Assembly (NCBI RefSeq): GCF_000373645.1 | Contig: NZ_KB892068.1 | Location: forward strand, 25,369-89,368 | Source: Streptomyces sp. ATexAB-D23 | Lineage (GTDB): Bacteria > Actinomycetota > Actinomycetes > Streptomycetales > Streptomycetaceae | DNA: 64,000 nucleotides | Direction of reading: 5' to 3' | Shown here: piece after piece, positions 40,449-49,655 of the stretch | How positions within the stretch are numbered: the first letter of the stretch is position 1 | Layout: every line of letters starts with the position of its first letter | The notes under the pieces: generated by a model | The model's database searches: none | What the model was told of the DNA's origin: nothing | The model's input: only the letters and a program-made list of their open reading frames with translations | Made by a program: the position numbers and the translations under genes

Positions 40449-42422
40449 TCAGGCGCCGTCACCCCCGGCCCGGCCGGTGTAGAAGGCCACCGTCAAGTCC
40501 TTGACCAGGGCCTTGCGTTCGTAGTCGTCGAGTTCCACGAGGCCCCGGGCGGTCAGCCGGGTCACGGTGTCGTCCACCGCGTCCACGACCGAGGTCAGCA
40601 CGCTGTCCCGGTGCTTGGCGTCGATGGCCGCGATCCGGCGCCGCTGCATCGCCGCCGCCACCTCCGGCGCGTACTCGATGCCGGTCGGCTGGGCCGAGTA
40701 CACCTCGATGCCGACCGGTTCGCAGTCCGCCTTCAGCATCCGCGTCAGCGCGTCGCCGACCGCCTCCGCGTTGCGCAGGGTGTGCGCGTCCTCGTGGAAG
40801 GCGTCGGCGGGCAGCTGGGACAGGACCCGCGCCATCGCCGCCTCGACCTGCTCGCGCAGGTACTCCTCGTGGTCCTCGATCCCCAGCACCGCCCGCACGG
40901 TGTCCTTGACCCGCCACACGACCAGGACGACGACCCGCAGAGCCGTTCCGTTCGCGTCCACCGCGGGCAGCGGCTCGCTGCGCCAGTGCCGCAGCCGTAC
41001 GTCGACCCGGCGGCGCAGCAGCAGCGGGCTGACCCACATCAGCCCGGTCCGCCGCACGCTGCCCCGGTACTGGCCGAAGAGCGTGAGCACCCACGCGTAT
41101 CCGACCCGTCCCCGGCTCAGCCCGCCGAGCGCGAACAGCACCACGGTCGCGAGGACGACGAGCGCCGCCCAGGCGCCCGTGCCGAGCCCGTCGTACGGTC
41201 GCGGGCCGAGCCCGACCCTGGCCGACAGCGCGTCCGGCACCGCGCCCGTCCACCACAGGACACCGGCCGCCGCCACGGTCCCTCCGAAGCCCGTGAGCAG
41301 GGCGGCCCAGCCGGGCAGCGCGGGCCCCGGCCGTTCGTGGAGCCGGGGGTCGGCGTCGGGCGCCGGCCGGGTCGAGGGCCGCACCTGCGGGTTCCTCGGG
41401 ACGGGCGGCCGCCGCACCCCGGCCCCCGGCTCGCCCCCGCCCGCCCGCCGCACGACGCTCCCGGGCAGGGCGGCGGCATCGGCCCGCTGGTCCTCGCGGA
41501 AGAGCAGGTGCACGGGGATGGTGGCGGTGCGCTCGTTGGCGATGACGGCCTGGTGCCGCCCGGTGTCCCGGACCGAGTCGGTACGCGGGGGCCCGGCGTC
41601 GGGCCCGGGTACGCGGGTGGCGGTCTCGGCCTCCGCCCCGGCTGAGGCTCCGGCCCCGGCTGAGGCTCCGGCAAGGACTAGCACGGGCGCGGGCGCGGGC
41701 TCGGGCACGGGCACGGGCACGGAGGCATCGGCGTCGGCGTCCGCCTGCGGGTCGGGATCGGTCGCGGTCGCGGTCTCGTCCACCGCTACGGCCACCGCCT
41801 CGTCCCCTTCGGCCGCGTCCCGCTCCCCGGCCGACGGCACCGAGACGGAGGCCGAGGTCGCGCCGAGCGGCCCCCTGCGGTCGTCCTCACCCGGCACGAG
41901 ATCCAGCACCAGATCCACGACGGAGTCGGAAGCGGCCTCGGCCCGAGGTCCCTCCTCCGCGCGAGGTCCCTCCTCCGCACGCGCTCCGGCGCCCGCCGGC
42001 TCGCCCTCGCCCCCCGGCACGTCGACCACCACCTCACCCCCGGCGGGCACCGAAACCGAGACCGGCCCGAAGACCGGGGCCGCCCCGGAAACGGAGTCCG
42101 AGACCGGGACCACGTCCCACACCCCGTCGGAAACCGGCACCGCTTCCGAGGCCGGCACCGCGTCCCGCGCCCCGTCCCGAACCGGCACCCCGTCCCGGAC
42201 CGGCACCGCGTCCCGAACCCGCACCCCGTCCCGAACCGGCACCGCGTCCTCCACCGCCTCCGCGGCCCGCTCCCCCGCTGCCGCCCAAGCGTCCGTGACG
42301 CTGCCGGCGCCGCCCGGACCGACCCACTCCCGTACCGGGACCGTCCCGTATCTCTCCTCCCCGTACTCCGGCTCCTGCCCGTACTCCGGCTTCCCGGAGC
42401 TGTCCGACACCGTGGATCGCAT
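40449..42422 (-). CDS. SPFH/band-7 membrane protein with long disordered N-terminus
   Basis: A 657-residue protein. Residues 1-340 are low-complexity Ala/Val/Asp/Pro sequence with degenerate VPVRDGV-type repeats. Two membrane segments (about 385-435) follow, then an SPFH domain (YRGSVRRTGLMWVSPLLLRRRVDVRL... to ...EVAAAMQRRRIAAIDAKHRD). Proteins of this type scaffold membrane microdomains. ATG 42422 is preferred over 42437 because GGAGG lies 6 nt upstream. It follows the cell-wall hydrolase gene by 28 bp and is probably cotranscribed. In the tip-glycan neighbourhood a polar membrane role is plausible but not shown. Confidence 0.82.
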   Translation of the reverse strand: MRSTVSDSSGKPEYGQEPEYGEERYGTVPVREWVGPGGAGSVTDAWAAAGERAAEAVEDAVPVRDGVRVRDAVPVRDGVPVRDGARDAVPASEAVPVSDGVWDVVPVSDSVSGAAPVFGPVSVSVPAGGEVVVDVPGGEGEPAGAGARAEEGPRAEEGPRAEAASDSVVDLVLDLVPGEDDRRGPLGATSASVSVPSAGERDAAEGDEAVAVAVDETATATDPDPQADADADASVPVPVPEPAPAPVLVLAGASAGAGASAGAEAETATRVPGPDAGPPRTDSVRDTGRHQAVIANERTATIPVHLLFREDQRADAAALPGSVVRRAGGGEPGAGVRRPPVPRNPQVRPSTRPAPDADPRLHERPGPALPGWAALLTGFGGTVAAAGVLWWTGAVPDALSARVGLGPRPYDGLGTGAWAALVVLATVVLFALGGLSRGRVGYAWVLTLFGQYRGSVRRTGLMWVSPLLLRRRVDVRLRHWRSEPLPAVDANGTALRVVVLVVWRVKDTVRAVLGIEDHEEYLREQVEAAMARVLSQLPADAFHEDAHTLRNAEAVGDALTRMLKADCEPVGIEVYSAQPTGIEYAPEVAAAMQRRRIAAIDAKHRDSVLTSVVDAVDDTVTRLTARGLVELDDYERKALVKDLTVAFYTGRAGGDGA

Positions 42423-42450
42423 TACCGCCTCCGTCATGTGCGTCGTCGTG

Positions 42451-43764
42451 TCACGCGAAGAGTCGCCGCCAGGTCTCCGGGCCCGGATAGCCGTCGGCCT
42501 CCGTGCCCCGCCAGCCCTGGGCCTTCTGGAAGGCCTCGACATTGCGCCGGTCCGCCTCGGTCCACCGAGGGTCGGGTCCCGACAGGTAGTACGTGCCGTA
42601 TCCCTTCTTCACCAACTGTTTGCCGAGCCTGTCGACATGGGTGTTGGACTGACCCGGCCGGAAATAGCCCCGCCCGGGGAAGGCCGGAACCCCCGCCGGG
42701 CCGTTCTGGCCGCTCGCGGCGGGGATGTCGTGGCCGGTTCCGGTCACCAGCAGCTCCCAGGTGTCGGGGCCGGGGATGCCGTCGGCCTCGGCGCCCTTCC
42801 AGCCCTGGGCCTCCTGGAACGCCCGGGTCGCCTGCCGGTCGGCATCGGTCCAGACGGGATCGGGGCCGACCTTGTAGAAGCGCTTGCCGCCCCGGGCGAC
42901 GAGCATCGTGCCGAGCTGCGTGACGTTCGCGTTGTTCGCGCCCGGCCCGAACTCCGCCGCGCCGGGGAACGGGGCCGGCGTCGCCTCGCTGCCGCCGTTC
43001 CCCGAGGTCAGCCCCTTGTAGCGGTAGGCGACATAGCTGCCGGAGTTGGTCCAGTAGGCCATGGGCGTCGTCTGCTTGCGGGCGTGCGGCTTGGTCTGCT
43101 CGTACGCCGTGTAATAGGTGTGCGTGTAGTCGGTCCAGCCGCCGAAGATCGTGACGTGGGAGCCCTTGGCGGGGTCGGCGAGGTTGTGGAAGAGCAGGAT
43201 GTCGCCGGGCTGGAGGTCCTCGCGGGCGATGCGCGTGCCGTACGTGGCGAGGCTGCCGGTCCACTCGTTGCCCGCCAGGTTCCAGGCCATCGACACATAG
43301 CCGGAGCAGTCCTGCCGGTACCCGTCCGACCAGTACTTCTCCATGCTGTACGGGACCTGCGCGGTGACCCACTTCTTGGCGCGGTTGATGATGTCGGCCC
43401 GGGTCGTCGGCCGCAGCACGGGCGCCGCCGCGTCGGCCGCGGGCGCTCCCTGGACGCCGGACCCCCGCAACGGTCCCGGCCCGCCCTGGGGGCTGTCCGG
43501 CAGCGGTCCCGCCAGACCGCTCAGCGCTCCCGTACCGGGCACCGGGGCCGGATCGGCGACCGCCCCGGCGGACTCCAGCACGCCCGCGCTCAGCACCACC
43601 CCGGCAGTGGTGACCAGCACCATCACGCGCCGCGCGCCGTGCGCGGCCGGGTTGCCCCCGTGCCGCGCGGGCAGTCCGCCGGCCGCGGAGCGCCGCTGGG
43701 CGGCGCAGCCCGGACAGGGGCAGTCGATGGCGGGTACGTACTCCTCGAAGGCCGGCACAGTCAT
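42451..43764 (-). CDS. Membrane-anchored cell-wall hydrolase with two peptidoglycan-binding repeats
   Basis: A 437-residue protein. A cytosolic start with a possible metal-binding CPCPGC motif is followed by a membrane/signal segment (about 45-70) and a Pro-rich linker. An NlpC/P60- or amidase-like domain (about 120-265) has RQDCSGYVSMAW, Cys as nucleophile, and KGSHVTIFGGW containing His. Two repeats ending WKGAEADGIPGPDTWELL and WRGTEADGYPGPETWRRL are peptidoglycan-binding modules. It would cut or bind cell-wall peptides outside the membrane. ATG 43764 has GGAGGG upstream. First gene of a pair with the SPFH protein. Confidence 0.85.
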   Translation of the reverse strand: MTVPAFEEYVPAIDCPCPGCAAQRRSAAGGLPARHGGNPAAHGARRVMVLVTTAGVVLSAGVLESAGAVADPAPVPGTGALSGLAGPLPDSPQGGPGPLRGSGVQGAPAADAAAPVLRPTTRADIINRAKKWVTAQVPYSMEKYWSDGYRQDCSGYVSMAWNLAGNEWTGSLATYGTRIAREDLQPGDILLFHNLADPAKGSHVTIFGGWTDYTHTYYTAYEQTKPHARKQTTPMAYWTNSGSYVAYRYKGLTSGNGGSEATPAPFPGAAEFGPGANNANVTQLGTMLVARGGKRFYKVGPDPVWTDADRQATRAFQEAQGWKGAEADGIPGPDTWELLVTGTGHDIPAASGQNGPAGVPAFPGRGYFRPGQSNTHVDRLGKQLVKKGYGTYYLSGPDPRWTEADRRNVEAFQKAQGWRGTEADGYPGPETWRRLFA

Positions 43765-43947
43765 GCGAATCCCTCCGCAGTCGTCAAGATCTTTGGGCGC
43801 ATCTGCACGGGCGTCAGTGTCTCAACTGTCCTGACATACCGCATTTTGACGGATAGAAGAGAAAAAACGACCATCCGACAGGCCGGGAGAGAGATGAAAT
43901 GGTCGGGAGCACCACTCGGGATCGGGTAGAGTTCTCCAGGTCAGCAG

Positions 43948-44021
43948 GCGCCGCTAGCTCAGTTGGTTAGAGCAGCTGACTCTTAATCAGCGGGTCCGGG
44001 GTTCGAGTCCCTGGCGGCGCA
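43948..44021 (+). tRNA. tRNA-Lys (anticodon CTT), copy 3
   Basis: Identical in all 74 bases to the copies at 27185 and 37799. A TAGAGT -10-like element lies about 20 bp upstream. Confidence 0.97.
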
Positions 44022-44028
44022 CGCACAG

Positions 44029-44063
44029 TCAAGGCTCTCTCACTCCAAGTGAGGGGGCCTTGA
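44029..44063 (+). terminator. Hairpin terminator after tRNA-Lys copy 3
   Basis: A 15-bp stem (44029-44043 with 44049-44063, two G-U pairs), loop TCCAA, followed by CAGTTTT. It is the only tRNA terminator here with a real T run. Confidence 0.85.
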
Positions 44064-44293
44064 CAGTTTTCGCCACCGGCTCCGGGCCGGTTCCAATCGC
44101 GTCGTCGCGTCCAGCAGTTGGCCGGCCGCTGCGGGACAGGCCTCGCACAGCGTCCTCGTACGGGGCCCTTGTACGGGAGCGGAGTCGAACAGGCATCATG
44201 CTCTGAGCCCGTCGGCCGCGTTTCAGGGGGAGACGCGGCGGACGAAACGACCGAGCGACCGCGCAGCCCCGCCTGCGTGCAGGGGGACGACCC

Positions 44294-46309
44294 ATGACGT
44301 CGACGCCGCCGGGTGACCGGCAGGACAACGACCCTTCCCGGACCACGCGGCTCCGCATACCCGGGCAGGACGACGACCCGTCCCGGACGGCCCGGCTCCG
44401 CATACCCCGGCAGGAGGACGACGCCTCCCGGACGACCCAGCTCCGCATACTCCGGCCGCTGCGCTCCGGCGGTCACCGACGCCGGCAGCCCAAGCCGCTG
44501 CCCCGGTACGACTACGAGCACTACAGCCGGCTCGCCGGGCCCCTGACCCAGCCCGACCCGGCGAAGCCGTACACCGTGAAGTACCGCTCGCTCCTCTCCC
44601 AGGAGCCGCACCGGGTGCGCGCCGCGCTCCTGCTGGGCGCGGCCCCGCTGGTCTCGCTCGGCCTCTTCGTCTGGCTGATGCAGCCCGAGCACTGGACGCA
44701 GCGCGACCCGAACCTCAAGAACGACACGCTGCTCGTCCTCGACGTCGTGATGCTGGTCTCGATCGGCCTGATCGAGCTGTTCCGCACGATGAACGTCCTG
44801 TCCAACGCGCACGCCACGCTGGTCGCCCGCGACCCGGTCCCGGTCGTCCCGGAGAACGGCACCCGGGTCGCCTTCCTCACCTCCTTCGTCCCGGGCAAGG
44901 AGCCCCTGGAGATGGTGACGAAGACCCTGGAGGCCGCGGTGCGCATCCGCCACCGCGGGCTGATGCACGTCTGGCTGCTCGACGAGGGCGACGACCCGGC
45001 GGTGAAGGCGGTCTGCGAGCGGCTCGGCGTCCACCACTTCTCCCGCAAGGGCGTGGCGCACTGGAACCAGGCCAAGGGCCCGCACCGGGCGAAGACCAAG
45101 CACGGCAACTACAACGCGTGGCTCGACGCGCACGGCGACGCGTACGACTTCTTCGCCTCGGTCGACACCGACCACGTACCGCTGCCCAACTACCTGGAGC
45201 GGATGCTCGGCTACTTCCGCGACCCGGACGTCGGCTTCGTCATCGGCCCGCAGGTCTACGGCAACTACGACACGTTCGTCACCAAGGCCGCCGAGTCGCA
45301 GCAGTTCCTCTTCCACGCGCTGATCCAGCGCGCGGGCAACCGGTACGGCGCCCCGATGTTCGTCGGCACCAGCAACGCGGTGCGGATCTCCGCCCTCAAG
45401 CAGATCGGCGGGCTGTACGACTCGATCACCGAGGACATGGCGACCGGCTTCGAGATCCACCGCGCCCGCAATCCGCGCACCGGCCGCAAATGGCGCTCCG
45501 TGTACACCCCGGACGTGCTGGCCGTGGGCGAGGGGCCCACCGCGTGGACGGACTTCTTCACCCAGCAGCTGCGCTGGTCGCGCGGCACCTACGAGACGAT
45601 CCTCAAGCAGTACTGGAAGGGCTTCGGCTCACTGCCCGCCGGCAAGCTCTTCAACTACACCATGATGATCATCTTCTACCCGATGTCCGCCATGAACTGG
45701 ATACTCGCGGCCCTGAGTTGCGCGCTGTTCCTGGGCATGGGCGCTTCCGGCGTGCAGATCGACCCGACGGTCTGGATGATGCTCTACGGCAACGCCTCCG
45801 CGCTCCAGATCGGCCTGTACGTCTGGAACCGCCGGCACAACGTCTCGCCGCACGAGCCCGAGGGCTCCGGCGGGCTGGCCGGCATGGTGATGTCCGCGCT
45901 CTCCGCGCCGGTCTACGCCCGCTCGCTGATGGACGCCGTGCTGCGCCGCAAGAGCTCCTTCGTGGTGACGCCCAAGGGCGACTCCTCCAGCCCGGACACG
46001 CTGTTCGGCACGTTCCGTATCCACCTCTTCTTCATCGCGGTCTTCGGCGGCTCCATCGTGGCCTCGTACGTGCTGGGCCACAGCCACCCGGCGATGGTCA
46101 CCTGGGCCTCGCTGGCCCTGCTGATCACGGCGGCACCGGTCATCGGCTGGCAGTACACCGTGCGCGCGGAGAAGAAGAAGCGCCGCGCGGGCCCGCCACC
46201 GCCCGCGGCACCTCCGCAGCCGCAACCGCTGCCGGAGACATCGGCCCGGGGGCACCTGGCCGGAAACGACGAGACCATGCAGATCGCCCTGGGGGGTCGT
46301 AAGAAATGA
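44294..46309 (+). CDS. cslA: Cellulose-synthase-like glycosyltransferase CslA
   Basis: A 671-residue GT2 membrane synthase. Three near-identical 15-residue repeats (10-54, QDDDPSRTARLRIPR type) form a basic N-terminal tail. Two membrane segments lead into the GT2 domain with LLDEGDDP, DTDHVP (DxD), SITEDMATG (TED) and QQLRW (QxxRW), then about five membrane segments. It polymerises a beta-glucan from UDP-sugar at hyphal tips. ATG 44294 has GGGGGA upstream; the stop overlaps glxA (ATGA). In S. coelicolor cslA is needed for tip-glycan and normal development on solid medium. Confidence 0.95.
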   Translation: MTSTPPGDRQDNDPSRTTRLRIPGQDDDPSRTARLRIPRQEDDASRTTQLRILRPLRSGGHRRRQPKPLPRYDYEHYSRLAGPLTQPDPAKPYTVKYRSLLSQEPHRVRAALLLGAAPLVSLGLFVWLMQPEHWTQRDPNLKNDTLLVLDVVMLVSIGLIELFRTMNVLSNAHATLVARDPVPVVPENGTRVAFLTSFVPGKEPLEMVTKTLEAAVRIRHRGLMHVWLLDEGDDPAVKAVCERLGVHHFSRKGVAHWNQAKGPHRAKTKHGNYNAWLDAHGDAYDFFASVDTDHVPLPNYLERMLGYFRDPDVGFVIGPQVYGNYDTFVTKAAESQQFLFHALIQRAGNRYGAPMFVGTSNAVRISALKQIGGLYDSITEDMATGFEIHRARNPRTGRKWRSVYTPDVLAVGEGPTAWTDFFTQQLRWSRGTYETILKQYWKGFGSLPAGKLFNYTMMIIFYPMSAMNWILAALSCALFLGMGASGVQIDPTVWMMLYGNASALQIGLYVWNRRHNVSPHEPEGSGGLAGMVMSALSAPVYARSLMDAVLRRKSSFVVTPKGDSSSPDTLFGTFRIHLFFIAVFGGSIVASYVLGHSHPAMVTWASLALLITAAPVIGWQYTVRAEKKKRRAGPPPPAAPPQPQPLPETSARGHLAGNDETMQIALGGRKK

Positions 46310-48240
46310 AGTACCGTCCGAGCCGCCGTACCCGCCGCATGGCGATCAGTACGGCGGTGGTTCTCGCGCTCGCGGGGGCGAACGGGCCGTGGCTGTACCG
46401 TTTCGGCACCGAGCGCTACCACGACTACAAGATCAACCAGGCCGGTTACAAGGCGGACAACGGCCACTGGGACTTCCTGGACATCCCCTCCGAGTTCCGG
46501 ATCAACACGATCCACGCCGCGCTCCTGCACACCGGCAAGGTGCTGCTCGTCGCCGGTTCGGGCAACAACCAGAAGAACTTCGACGCCAAGAGCTTCCGCT
46601 CGGTGCTGTGGGACCCGAAGACCGACGCCTTCAAGAACATCCCCACGCCCAAGGACATGTTCTGCGCCGGTCACACCCAACTCCCCGACGGCAAGCTCCT
46701 CATAGCCGGCGGCACCAGACGGTACGAGAAGCTCAAGGGCGACGTCACCAAGGCCGGCGGCCTGATGATCGTGCACAACGAGGACCCCGACAAGCCGATC
46801 ACCCTCCCCGCCGGCACCCGCTTCACCGGCAAGGGCAACGGCAAGACCTTCGTCACCAAGGACCCGGTCCTGGTGGAGAAGGCCACCAAGGTCTTCGACA
46901 AGGAGACCGGCGCCTTCCTGCGCAACGACCCGGGATACGGCCGGATCTACGTCGAGGCCGAGAAGTCCGGTACGCAGTACGAGACGGGCGCCGAGGACAA
47001 CTACCGCGTCCAGGGCCTGACCGGCTCCGACGCCCGCAACGTCTATGGGATCGCCCAGAAGCTCGCCCTCGACAAGAAGGACTTCCAGGGCATCCGGGAG
47101 GCCTTCGAATTCGATCCGGTGGCAGAGAAGTACATCACCGTCGACCCGATGAACGAGGCCCGCTGGTACCCGACGCTGACCACCCTGGAGGACGGCAAGG
47201 TCCTCGCCCTCTCCGGTCTGGACGAGATCGGGCAGATCGTCCCGGGCAAGGACGAGATCTACGACCCGGAGACCAAGGAGTGGGAGTACACCGGCATCGT
47301 CCGGAAGTTCCCCACCTACCCGGCGGTCTTCCTCCTCGACGACGGCAAGCTCTTCTACTCCGGCTCGAACGCCGGCTACGGCCCCGCCGACGTCGGCCGC
47401 GACCCGGGCGTCTGGGACCTGGCGACCAACGAGTTCACCAAGATCCCGGGCCTGAGCGACCCGGACAAGATGGAGACCTCCGCGACGGTGCGGCTGCCTC
47501 CGGCCCAGGACGAGAAGTTCATGGTGATCGGCGGGGGCGGCGTCGGCGAGTCCGAGAAGTCCAGCGAGAAGTCCCGGCTGGTGGACCTCAAGGACCCCGA
47601 CCCCGAATTCAAGGACGGCGCCTCGCTGGACGAGGGCACCCGCTACCCGAGCGCGTCCCTGCTCCCCGACGACTCCATCCTGGTCACCGGCGGCTCCAAC
47701 GACTACCGGGGCCGCAGCGACTCCGACGTGCTCCAGGCCCGGCTGTACGACGCGAAGACGGACACCTACCAGCGGGTCGCCGACCCGGCCGTGGGCCGCA
47801 ACTACCACTCCGGGTCCGTGCTCCTGCCGGACGGCCGGGTCATGATCTTCGGTTCCGACTCGCTCTACTCCGACAAGGCCAACACCCGGCCCGGCGTCTT
47901 CGAGCAGCGCATCGAGATCTACACCCCGCCCTACCTCTACCGTGACTCCCGGCCCGAGCTGACGGCGGGCCCGAAGAAGATCGGGCGCGGCTCCACCGCG
48001 GTCTTCACCACCAACCAGGCCCGGTCCATCACCTCGGCGAAGCTGATGCGGCCGAGCGCGGTCACCCATGTCACCGACACCGACCAGCGCTCGGTTGCCC
48101 TGGACCTGAAGAAGGCGGACGGCACGATCTCGGTGACCGTGCCCGAGAACCGGGCGCTGGTGCCGTCGGGCTGGTACATGCTCTTCGTCACCGACGACCG
48201 GGGCACCCCGTCCGAGGGCACGTGGGTGGAGGTGCCGTAG
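46306..48240 (+). CDS. glxA: Copper radical oxidase GlxA
   Basis: A 644-residue galactose-oxidase-like enzyme. An N-terminal signal anchor (about 12-30) is followed by a linker, a kelch-type seven-bladed propeller, and a C-terminal beta-sandwich (DUF1929-type, about 545-644). Cys120 in DMFCAGHTQLPDG corresponds to the Cys that forms the Tyr-Cys radical cofactor, and NYHSGSVLLPDG provides a copper-ligand His. It oxidises a terminal alcohol of the glycan made by CslA, giving an aldehyde and hydrogen peroxide. It overlaps cslA by 4 bp. It converges with cslZ with only 6 bp between stop codons. Confidence 0.95.
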   Translation: MKYRPSRRTRRMAISTAVVLALAGANGPWLYRFGTERYHDYKINQAGYKADNGHWDFLDIPSEFRINTIHAALLHTGKVLLVAGSGNNQKNFDAKSFRSVLWDPKTDAFKNIPTPKDMFCAGHTQLPDGKLLIAGGTRRYEKLKGDVTKAGGLMIVHNEDPDKPITLPAGTRFTGKGNGKTFVTKDPVLVEKATKVFDKETGAFLRNDPGYGRIYVEAEKSGTQYETGAEDNYRVQGLTGSDARNVYGIAQKLALDKKDFQGIREAFEFDPVAEKYITVDPMNEARWYPTLTTLEDGKVLALSGLDEIGQIVPGKDEIYDPETKEWEYTGIVRKFPTYPAVFLLDDGKLFYSGSNAGYGPADVGRDPGVWDLATNEFTKIPGLSDPDKMETSATVRLPPAQDEKFMVIGGGGVGESEKSSEKSRLVDLKDPDPEFKDGASLDEGTRYPSASLLPDDSILVTGGSNDYRGRSDSDVLQARLYDAKTDTYQRVADPAVGRNYHSGSVLLPDGRVMIFGSDSLYSDKANTRPGVFEQRIEIYTPPYLYRDSRPELTAGPKKIGRGSTAVFTTNQARSITSAKLMRPSAVTHVTDTDQRSVALDLKKADGTISVTVPENRALVPSGWYMLFVTDDRGTPSEGTWVEVP

Positions 48241-48246
48241 GAGGCG

Positions 48247-49296
48247 CTATTTCGTGGCGCGGACCAGGTCCAGCGCGTAGGCGGGCCACCACTCGCCCGC
48301 CTTCGGGCCGCCCCGGCAGTCGCCGTCGGACTCGCCGGGGCGCTTGATCCACAGGTACGCGTCGACCAGGCCGTCGCCCGTGTCGGCGGTCGGCGGCTCG
48401 CCGAGGGCCCGGCCCGGCGGATTGCACCAGGTCTCCTCGGAGTCGGACGCGGTGTACGGGCCGTTGCCGTTGCGGCTGGTGTCGATGACGAACGGCTTGC
48501 CGCCGACCTTCGCCGACAGCTGCTTGCCGAATTCCTTGCTGGCGGCGGTGGTCTGGAAGTTGGACACATTGACCGCGAAGCCGTCCGCCGCTCCGATGCC
48601 CGCCCGCAGCAGCGAGTCGAACAGCGCGTCGGGGGTGCGCCAGCCGGCGTTGCCCGCGTCCAGGTAGACCCGGGTACCCGGCTGCTTCTTCAGCCGCTCC
48701 ACCGCGCCCTTGAGCAGGTCGTAGCGCTCCTCGTGCAGCTTCCGCGGGGTACAGCCGTCGACCAGGTGCACCACCGCGTCGGGCTCCAGGATCACGGTGG
48801 CACCCCGGTCCCCGATGCCCCGCGCGACGGCCTCCACCCAGGCGCGGTAAGCGTCGCCGTCGGCCGCCCCGCCCTTGGAGAACTGCCCGCAGTCGCGGTG
48901 CGGGATGTTGTAGAGGACGAGCAGCGCCCGACGGTCCGCCTTCGCCGCCGCCCGCGTGAAGCCCTTCGCCTCGGCCTCCGGATTCTCCGCGCCGACCCAC
49001 TCGGCGACCGGCTGCTCGGCGATGCGGCGGATCAGCGCGGCGGCCTCGGCGTTGCCGTCCTTGGTGTACGCGGCGACCTGGCGGGCGGCGGTGCCGTCCG
49101 GGTTCACCCAGTACGGGACCTCGCCGGCGGGCCGCTGGCCGATACCGGCGGGGTTCCCGCCGCCTTCGCCCGCGCCGGGCCGGTCGCCGTCTCCCTTGCC
49201 GTCCTCGGAGGCGGAGCAGCCGGCGAGCAGGAGCACCAGGCCCGCCGCCGCGGCCACCCCACGCATGGCGAACCGGCCGTTGTGACTGCCGTACAT
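48247..49296 (-). CDS. cslZ: GH6 endoglucanase-like lipoprotein CslZ
   Basis: A 349-residue family 6 glycoside hydrolase. The signal peptide has the lipobox LLAGC with Cys27, so it is probably lipid-anchored, followed by a Gly/Asp-rich linker. VILEPDAVV holds a catalytic Asp of GH6; RVYLDAGNAGW and FVIDTSRNGNGP are other GH6 blocks. It is the expected partner hydrolase for the CslA/GlxA glycan, trimming or releasing it. ATG 49296 has GGGGGAG upstream. Placed opposite to glxA, it has its own promoter. Confidence 0.9.
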   Translation of the reverse strand: MYGSHNGRFAMRGVAAAAGLVLLLAGCSASEDGKGDGDRPGAGEGGGNPAGIGQRPAGEVPYWVNPDGTAARQVAAYTKDGNAEAAALIRRIAEQPVAEWVGAENPEAEAKGFTRAAAKADRRALLVLYNIPHRDCGQFSKGGAADGDAYRAWVEAVARGIGDRGATVILEPDAVVHLVDGCTPRKLHEERYDLLKGAVERLKKQPGTRVYLDAGNAGWRTPDALFDSLLRAGIGAADGFAVNVSNFQTTAASKEFGKQLSAKVGGKPFVIDTSRNGNGPYTASDSEETWCNPPGRALGEPPTADTGDGLVDAYLWIKRPGESDGDCRGGPKAGEWWPAYALDLVRATK

Positions 49297-49655
49297 CCAC
49301 TCCCCCTCGGGTGCGAGGGCGGTGCCCTGTCGCATCGCGGCCCATCCTGGCACAGCGCGCGGCGGCGGCCACGGTCTCGTGCGGTTTCACCACCGGGCCG
49401 TTACGGCGGTTTCACCGCGCTCTGCCCCGGTTCGTCGCCTGCGGAGGGTGACCGGTTATCGACGTAACGTCAGAAATGCTCTGGGCGGGTGGAGTTCGTC
49501 CCCCTACAGTGGGCGTGCGGCGGACCCGGACGCCACCGACCTCCCGTGTCCGCGCCGGGCCACTCCCGCGGCCCGCGCACCGCGGTCGAGGACCGGCCCG
49601 GCCCGCCGCCCGGAGGACGGGCGGCGGGCCGGGCCGTGTACCGTGCGCCGAGGTC
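49297..49655. other. Intergenic region between cslZ and the sortase
   Basis: 359 bp. The right part holds the sortase terminator (49594-49636). The rest should carry the cslZ promoter; no box is recognised. No gene is seen. Confidence 0.5.
49594..49636 (-). terminator. Long hairpin terminator after the sortase gene
   Basis: A perfect 19-bp GC-only stem (49594-49612 with 49618-49636) and 5-nt loop, starting 20 bp after the sortase stop codon. Confidence 0.85.

Noticed and set aside
40567..43929. 1120-codon plus-strand open frame
   Set aside because: It lies antisense to the SPFH and wall-hydrolase genes and is Ser/Thr/Arg/Pro-rich without domains; it is a shadow frame.
43765..43947. c-di-AMP (ydaO) riboswitch before the wall hydrolase
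   Set aside because: Wall hydrolase genes of Streptomyces often have one, but the conserved ydaO core sequence is not present here.
45913..48069. 718-codon minus-strand open frame opposite glxA
   Set aside because: Antisense to glxA and cslA, both of which have clear catalytic motifs; codon pattern is that of a shadow.
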